DNA from: DASZKW01 sp035552775
GTDB taxonomy: Bacteria; Actinomycetota; Acidimicrobiia; Acidimicrobiales; Palsa-688
Length of the DNA: 45,763 bases
Assembly: GCA_035552775.1 (NCBI GenBank)
Contig: DASZKW010000114.1
Location: 1 to 45,763, forward strand
Direction: 5' to 3'
A program made the translations under genes and the position numbers. Positions 1 through 11,181 of the stretch are shown in pieces; the stretch's first letter is position 1, and every line of letters begins with the position of its first letter. Below the pieces are notes generated by a model. The model did no database searches and was not told the origin of the DNA. It saw nothing but the letters and a program-made list of their open reading frames with translations.

Positions 1-179
1 CTCCCCGAGGAACGAAGGTCCAGGTTAACCGTCCGAGTCGGCGACAGCATTGTCGACGTAGCAACGCTCGCCTTTGTACGCCGGAAGGTGGTGGACGCAA
101 CGGGCCACATCAGCGCCGGCAGGCCCGCCTCACCGTCTGCCGGCCGCCACCTCGACGCCGCCGGGGACTCGGACGGGCG
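1..179. other. non-coding or unresolved edge downstream of purL
   Basis: This stretch follows the purL stop on the minus strand. I see no convincing start, domain or hairpin in it. The short open frames here are compositionally biased (Pro/Arg-rich) and look like frame shadows. The next gene of the purine operon, if there is one, lies outside the window. Confidence 0.4.
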
Positions 180-2516
180 TCACCGGGGCACCTCCACCAC
201 ACCGAGCATACGTGGCAACGCCGTGCGCCACGACTCGGTGGCCTCGGCCACCGAAACGTCAACCAGGCCTTCCACCACCAGCCGCTCTCCGCCGGCGGAA
301 CCGATGTCGACGCACGCCACGCCGGCCGCTTCGGTCGCAGCCACGACAGCCCCCGCCGCGCCGGGGGCAACGCTCACCACGACCCGCGACGGGGCTTCGC
401 CGAACAGCTCGTCGTGGTCCGCGATGCCGGCCACCGTGAAGCCGACCCCGGAGCGCACCGCCATCTCCCCGAGGGCGACGCCGACGCCCCCATCGCCCAC
501 GTCGTGGATTCCGTCGAGTTGGCCGGCGTTGACCAGGTCGGCCACCAGCGTGAGAAGGCGGGAATGCAGGTCGAGGTCCAGCGGGGCCAGGGTGCCGCCC
601 CGGTGATCCCGGCAGGTGGCGGCCCATAGGGAGCCGCCGAGCGTCGCCCCCCCGCTAGCGCCGACCAGCAGCAAACGGCTCCCGGCGGTCATGGCGATGC
701 CCGGGGGCGCCACGACCAGCCGGTCGACCAGGCCGAGCATGCCGACGACGGGAGTCGGGTCGATGTCGCGTCCCAGGCTTTCGTTGTACAGGCTCACGTT
801 GCCACCGACGACGGGGATGGCCAGGGCGCGGCACGCCTCGGCCATCCCGTCGATGGCCTCGGAGAGCTGCCACATCACCTCGGGATGCTCGGGGTTGCCG
901 AAGTTGAGGCAGTTGACGAGGGCGACGGGGCGCGCCCCCACGCACGCCACGTTGAGGGCCGCCTCGGCGACGAGGAGGGCGGTGCCGTGGCGGGGATCGA
1001 GGGAGCACCAGCGGCCGTTGCCGTCGGTCGACAGCGCCATGGCCTCAGCCGCCCCCGTGCCGGTCGACCCGCTCCCAGCCCCAGCCGCCGCCCACCCGCT
1101 CTCGGCGCCGGCCGCCAGCCCCGTGTGCCCTCCCGCCGACCCGCGGGTCGATCGGGGCCGGACGCCCGGTGCGGTCAGGCGGAGCAGGGCGGCGTCCCCG
1201 CCGGGGGCCACCACGGTGTTGAGGAAGAGCTGGTGGTCGTACTGGTGGTACACCCACGACGCGTCGACCAGCATCGCCACCAGGTCGGCGCCGCAATCGG
1301 CCGGGGGATCCAGCCGGGACGGATCGTCGGCTCTGCGCTCGTCCAGGTCCGCCGGCCGGGTCATGGGCCGGTGGTACAGCGGGGCGTCCTCGTGGAGAGT
1401 GACGGCGGGGACGTCGGCGAGGACGGGCCCGTCCCACCCGTAGACGATCCGGAGCCGGCCGGACCCGGTCACCCGGCCGACCACCGTGGCCCGGACTTCC
1501 CAGTGATCGCAGACCTCGAGGACGGCGTCGAGGTCGTGGGGCGTGACGATGGCCAGCATCCGTTCCTGGCTCTCGCTGGTCATGATCTCCCACGGGTCCA
1601 TGCCCGGCTCGCGCAGGGGCACGGCGGCTACATCGACGTCCATGCCCACCCCGCCCCGTGACGCCGTCTCGCTGGTGGCGCACGTCAGGCCGGCTCCCCC
1701 GAGATCCTGGATTCCCGTGGCCAGGCGGCGGTCGAGGAGGTCGAGGCACGCCTCGATGAGGCGCTTCTCCTCGAACGGGTCGCCCACCTGGACGTTGGGG
1801 CGTTTGGCCGCCTCCACCTCGGCGTCATCGGTGAATCCAGCGGACGCCAGCACGCTCACGCCGCCGATGCCGTCGCGCCCGGTGGCCGAACCCAACAGCA
1901 CCGCCAGGTTGCCCACGCCCGACGCCTGGCCGAGCACGAGGCGCTCCACCGGCAGCACGCCGCAGGCGAGCACGTTCACGAGCGGGTTGCCGGCGTAGGC
2001 CGGGTCGAAGACGGTCTCGCCGCCCACGGTCGGCACCCCTACCGAGTTGCCGTAGCCCGAGATCCCCGACACCACGCCGGCGGCGATCCAGCGGGAACGG
2101 GCGTCGCTCAGCGGCCCGAAGCGGAGCGGGTCCATGACGGCGACCGGTCTGGCGCCCATGGTGAAGATGTCGCGCAGGATTCCCCCCACCCCTGTAGCCG
2201 CGCCCTGGTACGGCTCGACCGCGGAGGGGTGATTGTGACTCTCGATGCGGATGGCCACGGCGATCCCGCCGCCGGCGTCGATGACCCCGGCGTTCTCTCC
2301 TGGGCCGACCAGGACCCCGTCGCCCTCGGTTGGCAGCCTGCGCAGGTGGGCACGCGACGACTTGTACGAGCAGTGCTCGCTCCACATCACGGCGTACATG
2401 GCCAGTTCGAGGTGGTTGGGTAACCGGCCGAGCAGGCGCTCGATTTCCGCCGCCTCCTCGTCGGTCAACCCCAAGGCCCGGTGGACCGGCCGGGGCGGCC
2501 CCTCGACTCCCGTCAA
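180..2516 (-). CDS. purL: phosphoribosylformylglycinamidine synthase subunit II (PurL, small type)
   Basis: PurL is the ATP-dependent synthetase subunit that, with PurQ and PurS, converts FGAR plus glutamine to FGAM in de novo purine synthesis (cytosol). Visible signatures are HRALGLT at the N-terminus, WSEHCSYKSS, GPGENAG, RIESHNHPSAVEPYQGAATG, GGIxRDI, the GDPFEEKR segment and VVGGNVSLYNE. The open frame runs upstream through purQ, but family similarity only begins at HRALGLT. I therefore place the start at the TTG at 2516, preceded by a G-rich RBS-like GGGGGTG, giving about 778 residues, normal for small PurL. There is an unusual Gly/Ala/Ser-rich insert of about 35 residues just before ALSTDGNGRW. 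The gap to purQ is 37 nt, so it is last in the visible operon. Confidence 0.95.
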   Translation of the reverse strand: MTGVEGPPRPVHRALGLTDEEAAEIERLLGRLPNHLELAMYAVMWSEHCSYKSSRAHLRRLPTEGDGVLVGPGENAGVIDAGGGIAVAIRIESHNHPSAVEPYQGAATGVGGILRDIFTMGARPVAVMDPLRFGPLSDARSRWIAAGVVSGISGYGNSVGVPTVGGETVFDPAYAGNPLVNVLACGVLPVERLVLGQASGVGNLAVLLGSATGRDGIGGVSVLASAGFTDDAEVEAAKRPNVQVGDPFEEKRLIEACLDLLDRRLATGIQDLGGAGLTCATSETASRGGVGMDVDVAAVPLREPGMDPWEIMTSESQERMLAIVTPHDLDAVLEVCDHWEVRATVVGRVTGSGRLRIVYGWDGPVLADVPAVTLHEDAPLYHRPMTRPADLDERRADDPSRLDPPADCGADLVAMLVDASWVYHQYDHQLFLNTVVAPGGDAALLRLTAPGVRPRSTRGSAGGHTGLAAGAESGWAAAGAGSGSTGTGAAEAMALSTDGNGRWCSLDPRHGTALLVAEAALNVACVGARPVALVNCLNFGNPEHPEVMWQLSEAIDGMAEACRALAIPVVGGNVSLYNESLGRDIDPTPVVGMLGLVDRLVVAPPGIAMTAGSRLLLVGASGGATLGGSLWAATCRDHRGGTLAPLDLDLHSRLLTLVADLVNAGQLDGIHDVGDGGVGVALGEMAVRSGVGFTVAGIADHDELFGEAPSRVVVSVAPGAAGAVVAATEAAGVACVDIGSAGGERLVVEGLVDVSVAEATESWRTALPRMLGVVEVPR

Positions 2517-2553
2517 ACCGGCACCCCCACGCCGCCGGCCGGCGCTTCGCCAG

Positions 2554-3231
2554 TCACGTCCTGACCGCGCTGGCAGCGCCGAGCAACGCTGCGAGCAGCA
2601 CCATGCCGTCGGTGGAGCCGAGGAGGGTGTCGCTGGCCCGCTCCGGGTGGGGCATGAGGCCGACCACGTTGCCGCCCTGGTTGCATATGCCGGCGATGTC
2701 ACCCATGGAGCCGTTGGGGTTGTCCACGTAGCGCAGCACGACGCGCCCTTCGCCTTCGAGCTCGGCCAGCGTCGCCGGATCGCAGGTGTAGTTACCCTCG
2801 AAGTGGTTGACGGGGATGCGCAGCCGCCGGCCCACCTCGACGTCACGGGTGAGCACCGAGGCGGCGCTGGCGACCTCCAGCTCGGCGGGCTGGCACAAAA
2901 ACGTCAGTCCGCGGTTCTTCTGGAGTGCGCCGGGGAGCAGGCGGGCTTCGGTGAGGATCTGAAAACCGTTGCAGATCCCGACCACCGGGCCGCCGTCGGC
3001 AGCGAAGTCGGCGACCGCGGTCATGACAGGCGAGAAGCGGGCAATGGCTCCCGGGCGCAGGTAGTCCCCGTGGGCGAACCCCCCCGGCAGCACGACGGCG
3101 TCGATGGCGCCGAGGGTCGCGTCGGCGTGCCAGACGAGCGACGCCTCCCCCCCGGCGCCCTCCACCGCGGCGGCCACGTCGTGCTCGCAGTTGGAACCGG
3201 GGAACACGACGACACCGACGCGAGGTGCCAT
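2554..3231 (-). CDS. purQ: phosphoribosylformylglycinamidine synthase subunit I (PurQ glutaminase)
   Basis: Class I glutamine amidotransferase that supplies ammonia to PurL. The 225-residue protein starts MAPRVGVVVFPGSNCEHD. It carries the nucleophile Cys87 in GICNGFQ and the His195/Glu197 dyad in MPHPE, so the catalytic triad is complete. The open frame continues upstream, but the ATG at 3231 overlaps the purS stop by one base (TGATG) and begins exactly at the family N-terminus. The length is normal for the family (about 220-230 residues). Confidence 0.97.
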   Translation of the reverse strand: MAPRVGVVVFPGSNCEHDVAAAVEGAGGEASLVWHADATLGAIDAVVLPGGFAHGDYLRPGAIARFSPVMTAVADFAADGGPVVGICNGFQILTEARLLPGALQKNRGLTFLCQPAELEVASAASVLTRDVEVGRRLRIPVNHFEGNYTCDPATLAELEGEGRVVLRYVDNPNGSMGDIAGICNQGGNVVGLMPHPERASDTLLGSTDGMVLLAALLGAASAVRT

Positions 3232-3482
3232 CAACCGGGCCCCATGACGACCGTTGCATCCTCGATCACCGGGTTGGTGAGGAAGGTACGGCACAGCTCG
3301 TCGACCTCGGATCGCGCCGCCGTCTCGCTGTCCGCCTCGATCTCGAAGCGGATGGCCTTGCCGGCGCGCACACCAACGACACCGGAGAACCCGAGCGTGG
3401 GCAGCGAGCGTTCGATGGTTGCACCCTGGGGGTCGGAGATACCGGGGCGCAGCTGCACCTCGACCAGGACGGAGAAGCGCAT
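3231..3482 (-). CDS. purS: phosphoribosylformylglycinamidine synthase subunit PurS
   Basis: PurS is the small bridging subunit of the bacterial FGAM synthase and joins PurL to PurQ. The 83-residue frame begins MRFSVLVEVQLRPGISDPQG and has the typical PurS pattern: a D-P-Q-G turn, LPTLGF, and a C-terminal helix ending LTNPVIED. It overlaps purC by one base upstream and purQ by one base downstream (TGATG both times), which implies translational coupling and equimolar synthesis. Confidence 0.95.
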   Translation of the reverse strand: MRFSVLVEVQLRPGISDPQGATIERSLPTLGFSGVVGVRAGKAIRFEIEADSETAARSEVDELCRTFLTNPVIEDATVVMGPG

Positions 3483-4417
3483 CAACCCGGTCCCTCCTCC
3501 ACCCCGGCACCGGCGACGGCAGCCCCGTCCGCACCCGTCGTGGCCCCGGCACCGGGCCAGTCGGCGAAACGCCGGCCGGTGAGCCGCTCGTAGGCGGCGA
3601 CGTAGCGGTCGCGGGTGGCGTCCACCACATCGGCGGGCAGGGCCGGCGGGGGAGGCGTCTTGTCCCAACCGGTGGCCTCCAGCCAGTCGCGGAGGGGCTG
3701 CTTGTCGAATGAGGGGGGGACGCTGCCGGGAGCCCAATGCTCCACCGGCCAGAAGCGCGAAGAGTCGGGGGTTAGCACCTCGTCGCAGATGGCGAGGCGC
3801 CCGTCGATGAGGCCGAGCTCGAATTTGGTGTCGGCGATGATGATGCCCTTCTCCGCCGCCCATTCTGCTCCGCTGCGGTACGCCTCGAGGCTGATCTCGC
3901 GAGCGGCTCCGGCGAGCTCCGAGCCGACCAGGTCGACGGCGGCGTCGAAGGAGATGTTCTCGTCGTGCCCCGAGGTCGCCTTGGTGGACGGGGTGAAGAC
4001 CGGTTCGGGGAGCTGCTCGGACTGGCGCAGGCCGGCGGGGAGACGCTGGCCGTGCATGGTTCCCGCCTTGGAGTACTCGGCCCAGGCCGAACCCGACAGG
4101 TAACCCCGCACTATGCACTCGATGGGCAGCATGTCCGCCCGGCGCACCACCATGATCCGGCCCTCCAGGTCCTCCAAGCCGCCCGAGTCCATGCCGGGGG
4201 GCGGCGCAAGACCGACCAGGTGGGAGGGGGCGACCCCAGCGAGGCGCTCCAGCCAGAAGGCGGTGATGGCGGTGAGGACCCGGCCCTTGTCCGGGATCGG
4301 TTCGGCCATCACCACGTCGAAGGCGGAGATGCGGTCGGAGGTGACGAAGAGCAGCGTGTCGTCGTCGAGGGCGTAGATGTCGCGCACCTTCCCCGACGAC
4401 ACGGGTTCGGGCGTCAT
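3482..4417 (-). CDS. purC: phosphoribosylaminoimidazole-succinocarboxamide synthase (SAICAR synthetase)
   Basis: Ligates aspartate to CAIR using ATP. Signatures are SSGKVRDIY (nucleotide-binding strand), SDRISAFDVV, PIECIVRGYLSGSAWAEY, and the GHDENISF and DTKFELG segments. I chose the ATG at 4417 because it makes an ATGA overlap with the purE stop. A GTG at 4429 is the alternative and would add MAAR. This gives about 311 residues. The C-terminal tail is a low-complexity Ala/Gly stretch beyond the conserved TGRRFADW, longer than usual and probably disordered. Confidence 0.96.
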   Translation of the reverse strand: MTPEPVSSGKVRDIYALDDDTLLFVTSDRISAFDVVMAEPIPDKGRVLTAITAFWLERLAGVAPSHLVGLAPPPGMDSGGLEDLEGRIMVVRRADMLPIECIVRGYLSGSAWAEYSKAGTMHGQRLPAGLRQSEQLPEPVFTPSTKATSGHDENISFDAAVDLVGSELAGAAREISLEAYRSGAEWAAEKGIIIADTKFELGLIDGRLAICDEVLTPDSSRFWPVEHWAPGSVPPSFDKQPLRDWLEATGWDKTPPPPALPADVVDATRDRYVAAYERLTGRRFADWPGAGATTGADGAAVAGAGVEEGPG

Positions 4418-4863
4418 GCGGGCAGCCACTGCCGGCGATAGTCGGCCAGGCGATCGGCGAGAGCGGTATCGCTCACGGCGAGGATCTCCGCGGCGAGAAT
4501 GGCGGCGTTGGCCGCCCCGTCGATTGCAACCGTCGCCACGGGGACACCGCGTGGCATCTGGACGGTGGCGTAAAGGGCGTCGATCCCGCCGATGGCACCC
4601 CCGGACAGGGGCACCCCGATCACCGGCAGGGTCGTCTGGGCCGCCACCGCGCCAGCCAGGTGGGCGGCCATGCCCGCCCCGCAGATCAACACGGCGTACC
4701 CCTCGGCGCGAGCGCTGCGGGCCAGGTCGGCGACCAGGTGAGGGGTGCGGTGTGCGGACAGCACGTGTTCGCTGACCTCCACCCCAAAGGACTCGAGGGT
4801 TTCGACTGCGGGAGCCATCTTGGCCCCGTCGTTGGCCGAACCCATGATCACGGCGACCTTCAT
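4414..4863 (-). CDS. purE: N5-carboxyaminoimidazole ribonucleotide mutase (PurE class I)
   Basis: Converts N5-CAIR to CAIR. The 149-residue protein shows the PurE signatures MGSANDGAKM near the N-terminus, LSAHRTPH (active-site His), ICGAGMAAHLAG and PVIGVPLSGG, and has class I length. No purK is visible in the window, so the partner N5-CAIR synthetase must lie elsewhere if the standard bacterial route is used. It makes 4-nt ATGA overlaps with purD upstream and purC downstream. Confidence 0.96.
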   Translation of the reverse strand: MKVAVIMGSANDGAKMAPAVETLESFGVEVSEHVLSAHRTPHLVADLARSARAEGYAVLICGAGMAAHLAGAVAAQTTLPVIGVPLSGGAIGGIDALYATVQMPRGVPVATVAIDGAANAAILAAEILAVSDTALADRLADYRRQWLPA

Positions 4864-6377
4864 GCCGGGCGGACCTCCTTTGTTGTAACGGTTGACACGG
4901 CTCTCACGCCGGCGGCCCCACTCACGCCGGCGCGGGCGGCCTCCGCGGCAATGTCGCGGCGGTAGGTCATCCCTGGCCAGGTGATGGCGCCCACAGCGTC
5001 GTACGCCCGCTCCCGGGCCTGGGGCAGGTCGGCGCCCAAGGCGGTGACACCGAGCACCCGGCCGCCGGCTGTGACCAATGGGGCGCCCCCATCGCGCCCG
5101 GCGCCGCCGACCAGCCCTGCTCCGGGCCCGGCGCCGCCGACCAGCCCTACTCTTGGCCCGGCGCCGGCCACAGCCACGCCGGCCGCGAACACCTGCACTC
5201 CCGGGCGGCGGCCGGCTTCGTCGACACCGCCGATGACGTCACCGGTGCGGGGGCTTTGTGGGTAGCCCTCCGCCGCCAGCACCACGCACACCGAGGACTC
5301 GGCCGAGAACGAAACGCCGCCCCCGCTGCGCACGTCCCCCTCCGCCGCCGCGGCCAAGACAGCGGCGATGTCACCGTGCCAGCGGGGCGCCACCACCTGC
5401 ATCTCGGGATCGCCGAAGCGGACGTTGAACTCGAGGACCCGGGGGCCGTCGTCGGTGAGCATGAGGCCGGCGTAGAGCACGCCGCGGTAATCAATGCCCC
5501 GCCGGGCCAGTGCGGCGAGGGTGGGCTCGACCGCCCGCTCCATTACCGCGTCGACGGCCGCGGCGCCGGCGAACGGGACCGGCGAGTACGCGCCCATCCC
5601 ACCCGTGTTGGCGCCGGCGTCACCGTCACCGGCGCGCTTGAAGTCCTGGGCCGCGGCCAACGGAACGGCCCGGCGGCCGTCGCAGACGGCCATGACCGAC
5701 AGCTCGGGACCGGCGAGCGCCTCCTCGAGCACGACCCGCCGGCCGGCGGCGCCGAACGCCTCCCCGGAAAGCTTGGATTCGACGTCGGCCACGGCCTCGT
5801 CGAGGTCCGCGGTGACCAGCACACCCTTGCCCGCGGCGAGGCCGTCGGCCTTGACCACCCACGGCCCGGGCCGGGCGCCCAGCCAGTCGGCAGCGGCTCG
5901 ACCCTCTCCGGAGGCGAACGTGGCGTAGGCGGCGGTGGGCACCTCGGCCATCGAGAGGAGGTCCTTCATCCACGCCTTGGATCCCTCCAGACGGGCGCCG
6001 TCGGCGCCGGGCCCGAACACCAGGCTCCCCCGGGCCCGGAGACGGTCGGCCAGGCCGTCCACGAGTGGTGCCTCCGGCCCGATGACGTAAAGGTCGGCGT
6101 CGATCTCGTGCGCCGGCGCCGGCGAGCACACGATCCGCCCGACCCCGCCGGACCCGACCCCGCCGGACCCGACCCCGCCGGGGCCGCCCCCGCCGGACCC
6201 AATCCCGCCGGGGCCCGCCCTGCCGGTCCCCCCCGCAGCGAGCTCGCTCCCCGAGCCCAGGCCGGCGATTCCCGCGTTGCCGGGGGTGACGACCACGTTG
6301 GCCGTGCGCGCCAGGGCCACGGCCAAGGCGTGCTCGCGCCCCCCGCTCCCGACGACGCAGACGGTGCGTTCAGCCAA
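4860..6377 (-). CDS. purD: phosphoribosylamine-glycine ligase (GARS) with two Gly-rich repeat inserts
   Basis: ATP-grasp enzyme joining phosphoribosylamine and glycine. Signatures are VVGSGGREHALA (N-terminus), GPEAPLVDGLADRLR, WVVKADGLAAGKGV, the ATP-grasp EEALAGPELSVMA, FNVRFGDPEMQVV, and a C-terminal YRRDIAAEA. At 505 residues it is about 75-85 longer than typical PurD. The excess is two low-complexity inserts: residues about 42-80 (GSGGV-type pentapeptides) and about 405-430 (decapeptide repeat). Both are encoded by tandem DNA repeats and fall outside catalytic motifs. The start is a TTG 10 nt after the purA stop and the stop overlaps purE. Confidence 0.95.
   Translation of the reverse strand: MAERTVCVVGSGGREHALAVALARTANVVVTPGNAGIAGLGSGSELAAGGTGRAGPGGIGSGGGGPGGVGSGGVGSGGVGRIVCSPAPAHEIDADLYVIGPEAPLVDGLADRLRARGSLVFGPGADGARLEGSKAWMKDLLSMAEVPTAAYATFASGEGRAAADWLGARPGPWVVKADGLAAGKGVLVTADLDEAVADVESKLSGEAFGAAGRRVVLEEALAGPELSVMAVCDGRRAVPLAAAQDFKRAGDGDAGANTGGMGAYSPVPFAGAAAVDAVMERAVEPTLAALARRGIDYRGVLYAGLMLTDDGPRVLEFNVRFGDPEMQVVAPRWHGDIAAVLAAAAEGDVRSGGGVSFSAESSVCVVLAAEGYPQSPRTGDVIGGVDEAGRRPGVQVFAAGVAVAGAGPRVGLVGGAGPGAGLVGGAGRDGGAPLVTAGGRVLGVTALGADLPQARERAYDAVGAITWPGMTYRRDIAAEAARAGVSGAAGVRAVSTVTTKEVRPA
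5097..5165. repeat. 30-bp tandem repeat inside purD (2.3 copies)
   Basis: Two adjacent 30-bp units at 5097-5126 and 5127-5156 differ by a few bases and are followed by 9 bp of a third copy. Read on the minus strand they encode a decapeptide of the form GP..GLVGGA, repeated in frame in the C-terminal half of PurD. Confidence 0.85.
6141..6230. repeat. 15-bp tandem repeat inside purD (about 6 degenerate copies)
   Basis: Six consecutive 15-bp units starting from GACCCCGCCGGACCC, the first two identical and the rest degenerate. They encode Gly-rich pentapeptides (GSGGV and variants) near the PurD N-terminus, between the first strand-loop-helix and the IVCSPAPAHEIDADLYVIGPEAP region. Confidence 0.85.
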
Positions 6378-6386
6378 GTGTCGTCA

Positions 6387-7676
6387 CTAGGATCGCACCG
6401 CTGGGACACGGACGAACTGGTCGCGGGCCGGCCCGACGCCGACCAGCGTCACCGGCACCCCGGCCTGGGCGGCGAGGAAGGCGACGTAGTCGCGCGCAGC
6501 CGCCGGCAACTGGTCCAACTCGGTGGCACCCGACGTGTCGGCCTTCCAGCCCGGGAGCTGCTCGTAGACGGGTACGGCGTTGTGCAGCACCGTCTGGTGC
6601 CAGGGCATCTCGCCGTGGCGGGCGCCGCCGTGGTCGTAGGCCACACACACCGACACCGTGTCGAAGCCATCGAGGACGTCGAGCTTGGTGAGGGCGATCT
6701 CGCTGAGCGAGTTCAGCCGTACGGCGTGGCGCATCATGACGGCGTCGAACCACCCGGTGCGCCGGCGCCGGCCGGTGTTGGTCCCGTACTCGTGGCCCCG
6801 CTCGACCAGTTCGTCGCCCCGCTCGTCGCCGAGCTCGGTGGGGAACGGTCCCGAGCCCACCCTGGTCACGTACGCCTTTGCGATGCCCATGACCCGCTCG
6901 ATGTGGCGGGGACCTATGCCGGCGCCGGTGCAGGCGCCGCCCGCCACCGGGTTGGACGAGGTGACGAAGGGATACGTCCCGTGGTCGAGGTCGAGAAACG
7001 TGGCCTGAGCCCCCTCCAGCAGTACCCCCTGGCCGGCTTCGAGGGAGCGGTGGACGACGCCGACGGCATCGCCGATCAGGGGGGCGAGTCTGGGCGCGTA
7101 TACGTCGAGATAGCGGGCCGCGATGTCGGCGGCCGACAAGGCGAGGCGGTTGTAGACCTTGGCCAGGACCTGGTTCTTCTCCTTGAGCACCACGTCGAGC
7201 TTCTGGCGGAAGATCTTCGGGTCGAGCAGGTCCTGGACTCTTATGCCGACCCGGGATGCCTTGTCGGCGTAGGCGGGACCGATCCCCCGCCGGGTGGTCC
7301 CGAGCTTGTTGCGCCCGAGGTAGCGCTCGGCCACCGCGTCGAGCTCCTGGTGGTACGGCATGATCAGATGGGCGCTACCCGATATGCACAGCCTCCCGCA
7401 GTCGACGCCTTTGGCTTCGAGGGTGTCGATCTCGGCGAGCAGGACACCAGGGTCCACGACCACCCCGTTGCCGATCACGGGGGTGATGTGGGGATAGAGC
7501 ACTCCGCTCGGCAGTAACTGCAGGGCGAAGGTCTCGTTGTCGACGACGATGGTGTGCCCGGCGTTGTGGCCGCCCTGGTAGCGCACGACGACCTGCATCT
7601 CCTGGGCCAGCAGATCGGTGAGCTTGCCCTTGCCCTCGTCACCCCACTGGGTACCGACGACGACCGTGGCAGGCAC
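6387..7676 (-). CDS. purA: adenylosuccinate synthetase
   Basis: GTP-dependent ligation of aspartate to IMP, the first step of AMP formation. The 429-residue protein begins (GTG) MPATVVVGTQWGDEGKGKLTDLL, with the GDEGKGK P-loop, GGHNAGHT, GTTRRGIGPAY, LEGAQATFLDLDHGTYPFVTSSNP and GPFPTEL. The length matches the family. It is the first gene of the visible operon and is followed by purD after 9 nt. A TAGGCT -10 element lies 8 nt before the GTG, suggesting a leaderless transcript. No purB is present here. Confidence 0.97.
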   Translation of the reverse strand: MPATVVVGTQWGDEGKGKLTDLLAQEMQVVVRYQGGHNAGHTIVVDNETFALQLLPSGVLYPHITPVIGNGVVVDPGVLLAEIDTLEAKGVDCGRLCISGSAHLIMPYHQELDAVAERYLGRNKLGTTRRGIGPAYADKASRVGIRVQDLLDPKIFRQKLDVVLKEKNQVLAKVYNRLALSAADIAARYLDVYAPRLAPLIGDAVGVVHRSLEAGQGVLLEGAQATFLDLDHGTYPFVTSSNPVAGGACTGAGIGPRHIERVMGIAKAYVTRVGSGPFPTELGDERGDELVERGHEYGTNTGRRRRTGWFDAVMMRHAVRLNSLSEIALTKLDVLDGFDTVSVCVAYDHGGARHGEMPWHQTVLHNAVPVYEQLPGWKADTSGATELDQLPAAARDYVAFLAAQAGVPVTLVGVGPARDQFVRVPAVRS

Positions 7677-7677
7677 G

Positions 7678-7690
7678 TACGTTGAGCCTA
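7678..7690. promoter_or_regulatory. overlapping divergent leaderless promoters for purA and the membrane protein gene
   Basis: On the minus strand TAGGCT (7690 to 7685) precedes the purA GTG by 8 nt. On the plus strand TACGTT (7678-7683) precedes the GTG at 7691 by 7 nt. Both fit the actinobacterial TANNNT -10 followed by a start codon at the transcription start. Only 14 bp separate the two start codons, so the promoters must overlap. No convincing -35 boxes are visible. Confidence 0.5.
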
Positions 7691-8589
7691 GTGCCTGTGA
7701 GCCCGGTCCTGCCCCTTGACCGCCGCCACGTCCGCGTCTGTCTGGGCCTTTTATGGCTCCTCGACGCCGCCCTCCAGGCCCAACCCCACCTCTTCACCGC
7801 GGACTGGTATCGCAACGACCTGGTCCAGTCGGTGATGGGCCAGCCGTCGGCGATCAACCGGTCCATCTACTGGGTGGTGGATCTGATCACCCCTCACGCA
7901 GCGGCGTGGAACGCCGCGTTCGTGGTCATCCAGGCCGCATTGGGCCTGGCCCTGGTGCTCGGTCGCTTCGAGAAGGCTGCCATCGTGGCCTCGATCCCGT
8001 GGGCGCTCGGGGTGTGGTGGGTGGGTGAGGGATTCGGGACCCTGCCGGCGGGCTTCGCCCTGCTCGCCGCCGGCTCCCCCGGGCCGGCCGTCTACTACCC
8101 CCTGCTCGGCGTGCTGGCGTGGCCCCGTTCCCCGATGGACGGGCCGCGCGGCCGGTGTCATCGCGAATCCGGGATCCGGTGGCGAACAGGCGGCGCGGCG
8201 TGGGTGGTGCTGTGGGCGGGCCAGGCGCTGCTTCACGTGCCGTGGAGACTGCCGCCGGGTCGGGTACTGGCCGCCAATATCGCCGAGCTGTCCCTCGGCG
8301 AGCCCGCGTGGCTGCTGGCCGTGGCCCACCGCCTCGAGTCGGTGGCCCAAGCCCACGGCGTGGCCCTGACCGTGACCCTGGCCGCGGTCGAGGTGGCGGT
8401 CGGTCTGGGGGTGCTCGCCGGGCGCACCCGGCGCTGGGCCCTCGGCGCCGGGGTAGGCCTGAGCCTGGTTTTCTGGGTGACCGTCCAGTACTTCGGCGGT
8501 GTGCTCGCCGGCAACGCCAGCGACCCCGGGGCGGCGCCGCTGATGATCCTGCTCGCCGCCGCCCTGTGGCCGCCTGCCCGAGCCGGCGG

Positions 8590-11091
<2,502 letters not shown>

Positions 11092-11181
11092 GACGTGAAA
11101 GCCCTCCTTCGAAGAAATGGTGGGGAAAGGGCCCCCCGTTGCAGTTGGACGCGCCCCGGGGGGCGGTGGCGTCCGCGGCGG

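Noticed and set aside
2517..2846. N-terminal extension of PurL
   Set aside because: This segment overlaps purQ in another frame, has biased composition, and PurL similarity begins at HRALGLT.
11092..11181. HAIR site directly upstream of clpB
   Set aside because: No CTTGAGT/ACTCAAG halves are present. clpB is more likely read through from the dnaK promoter.
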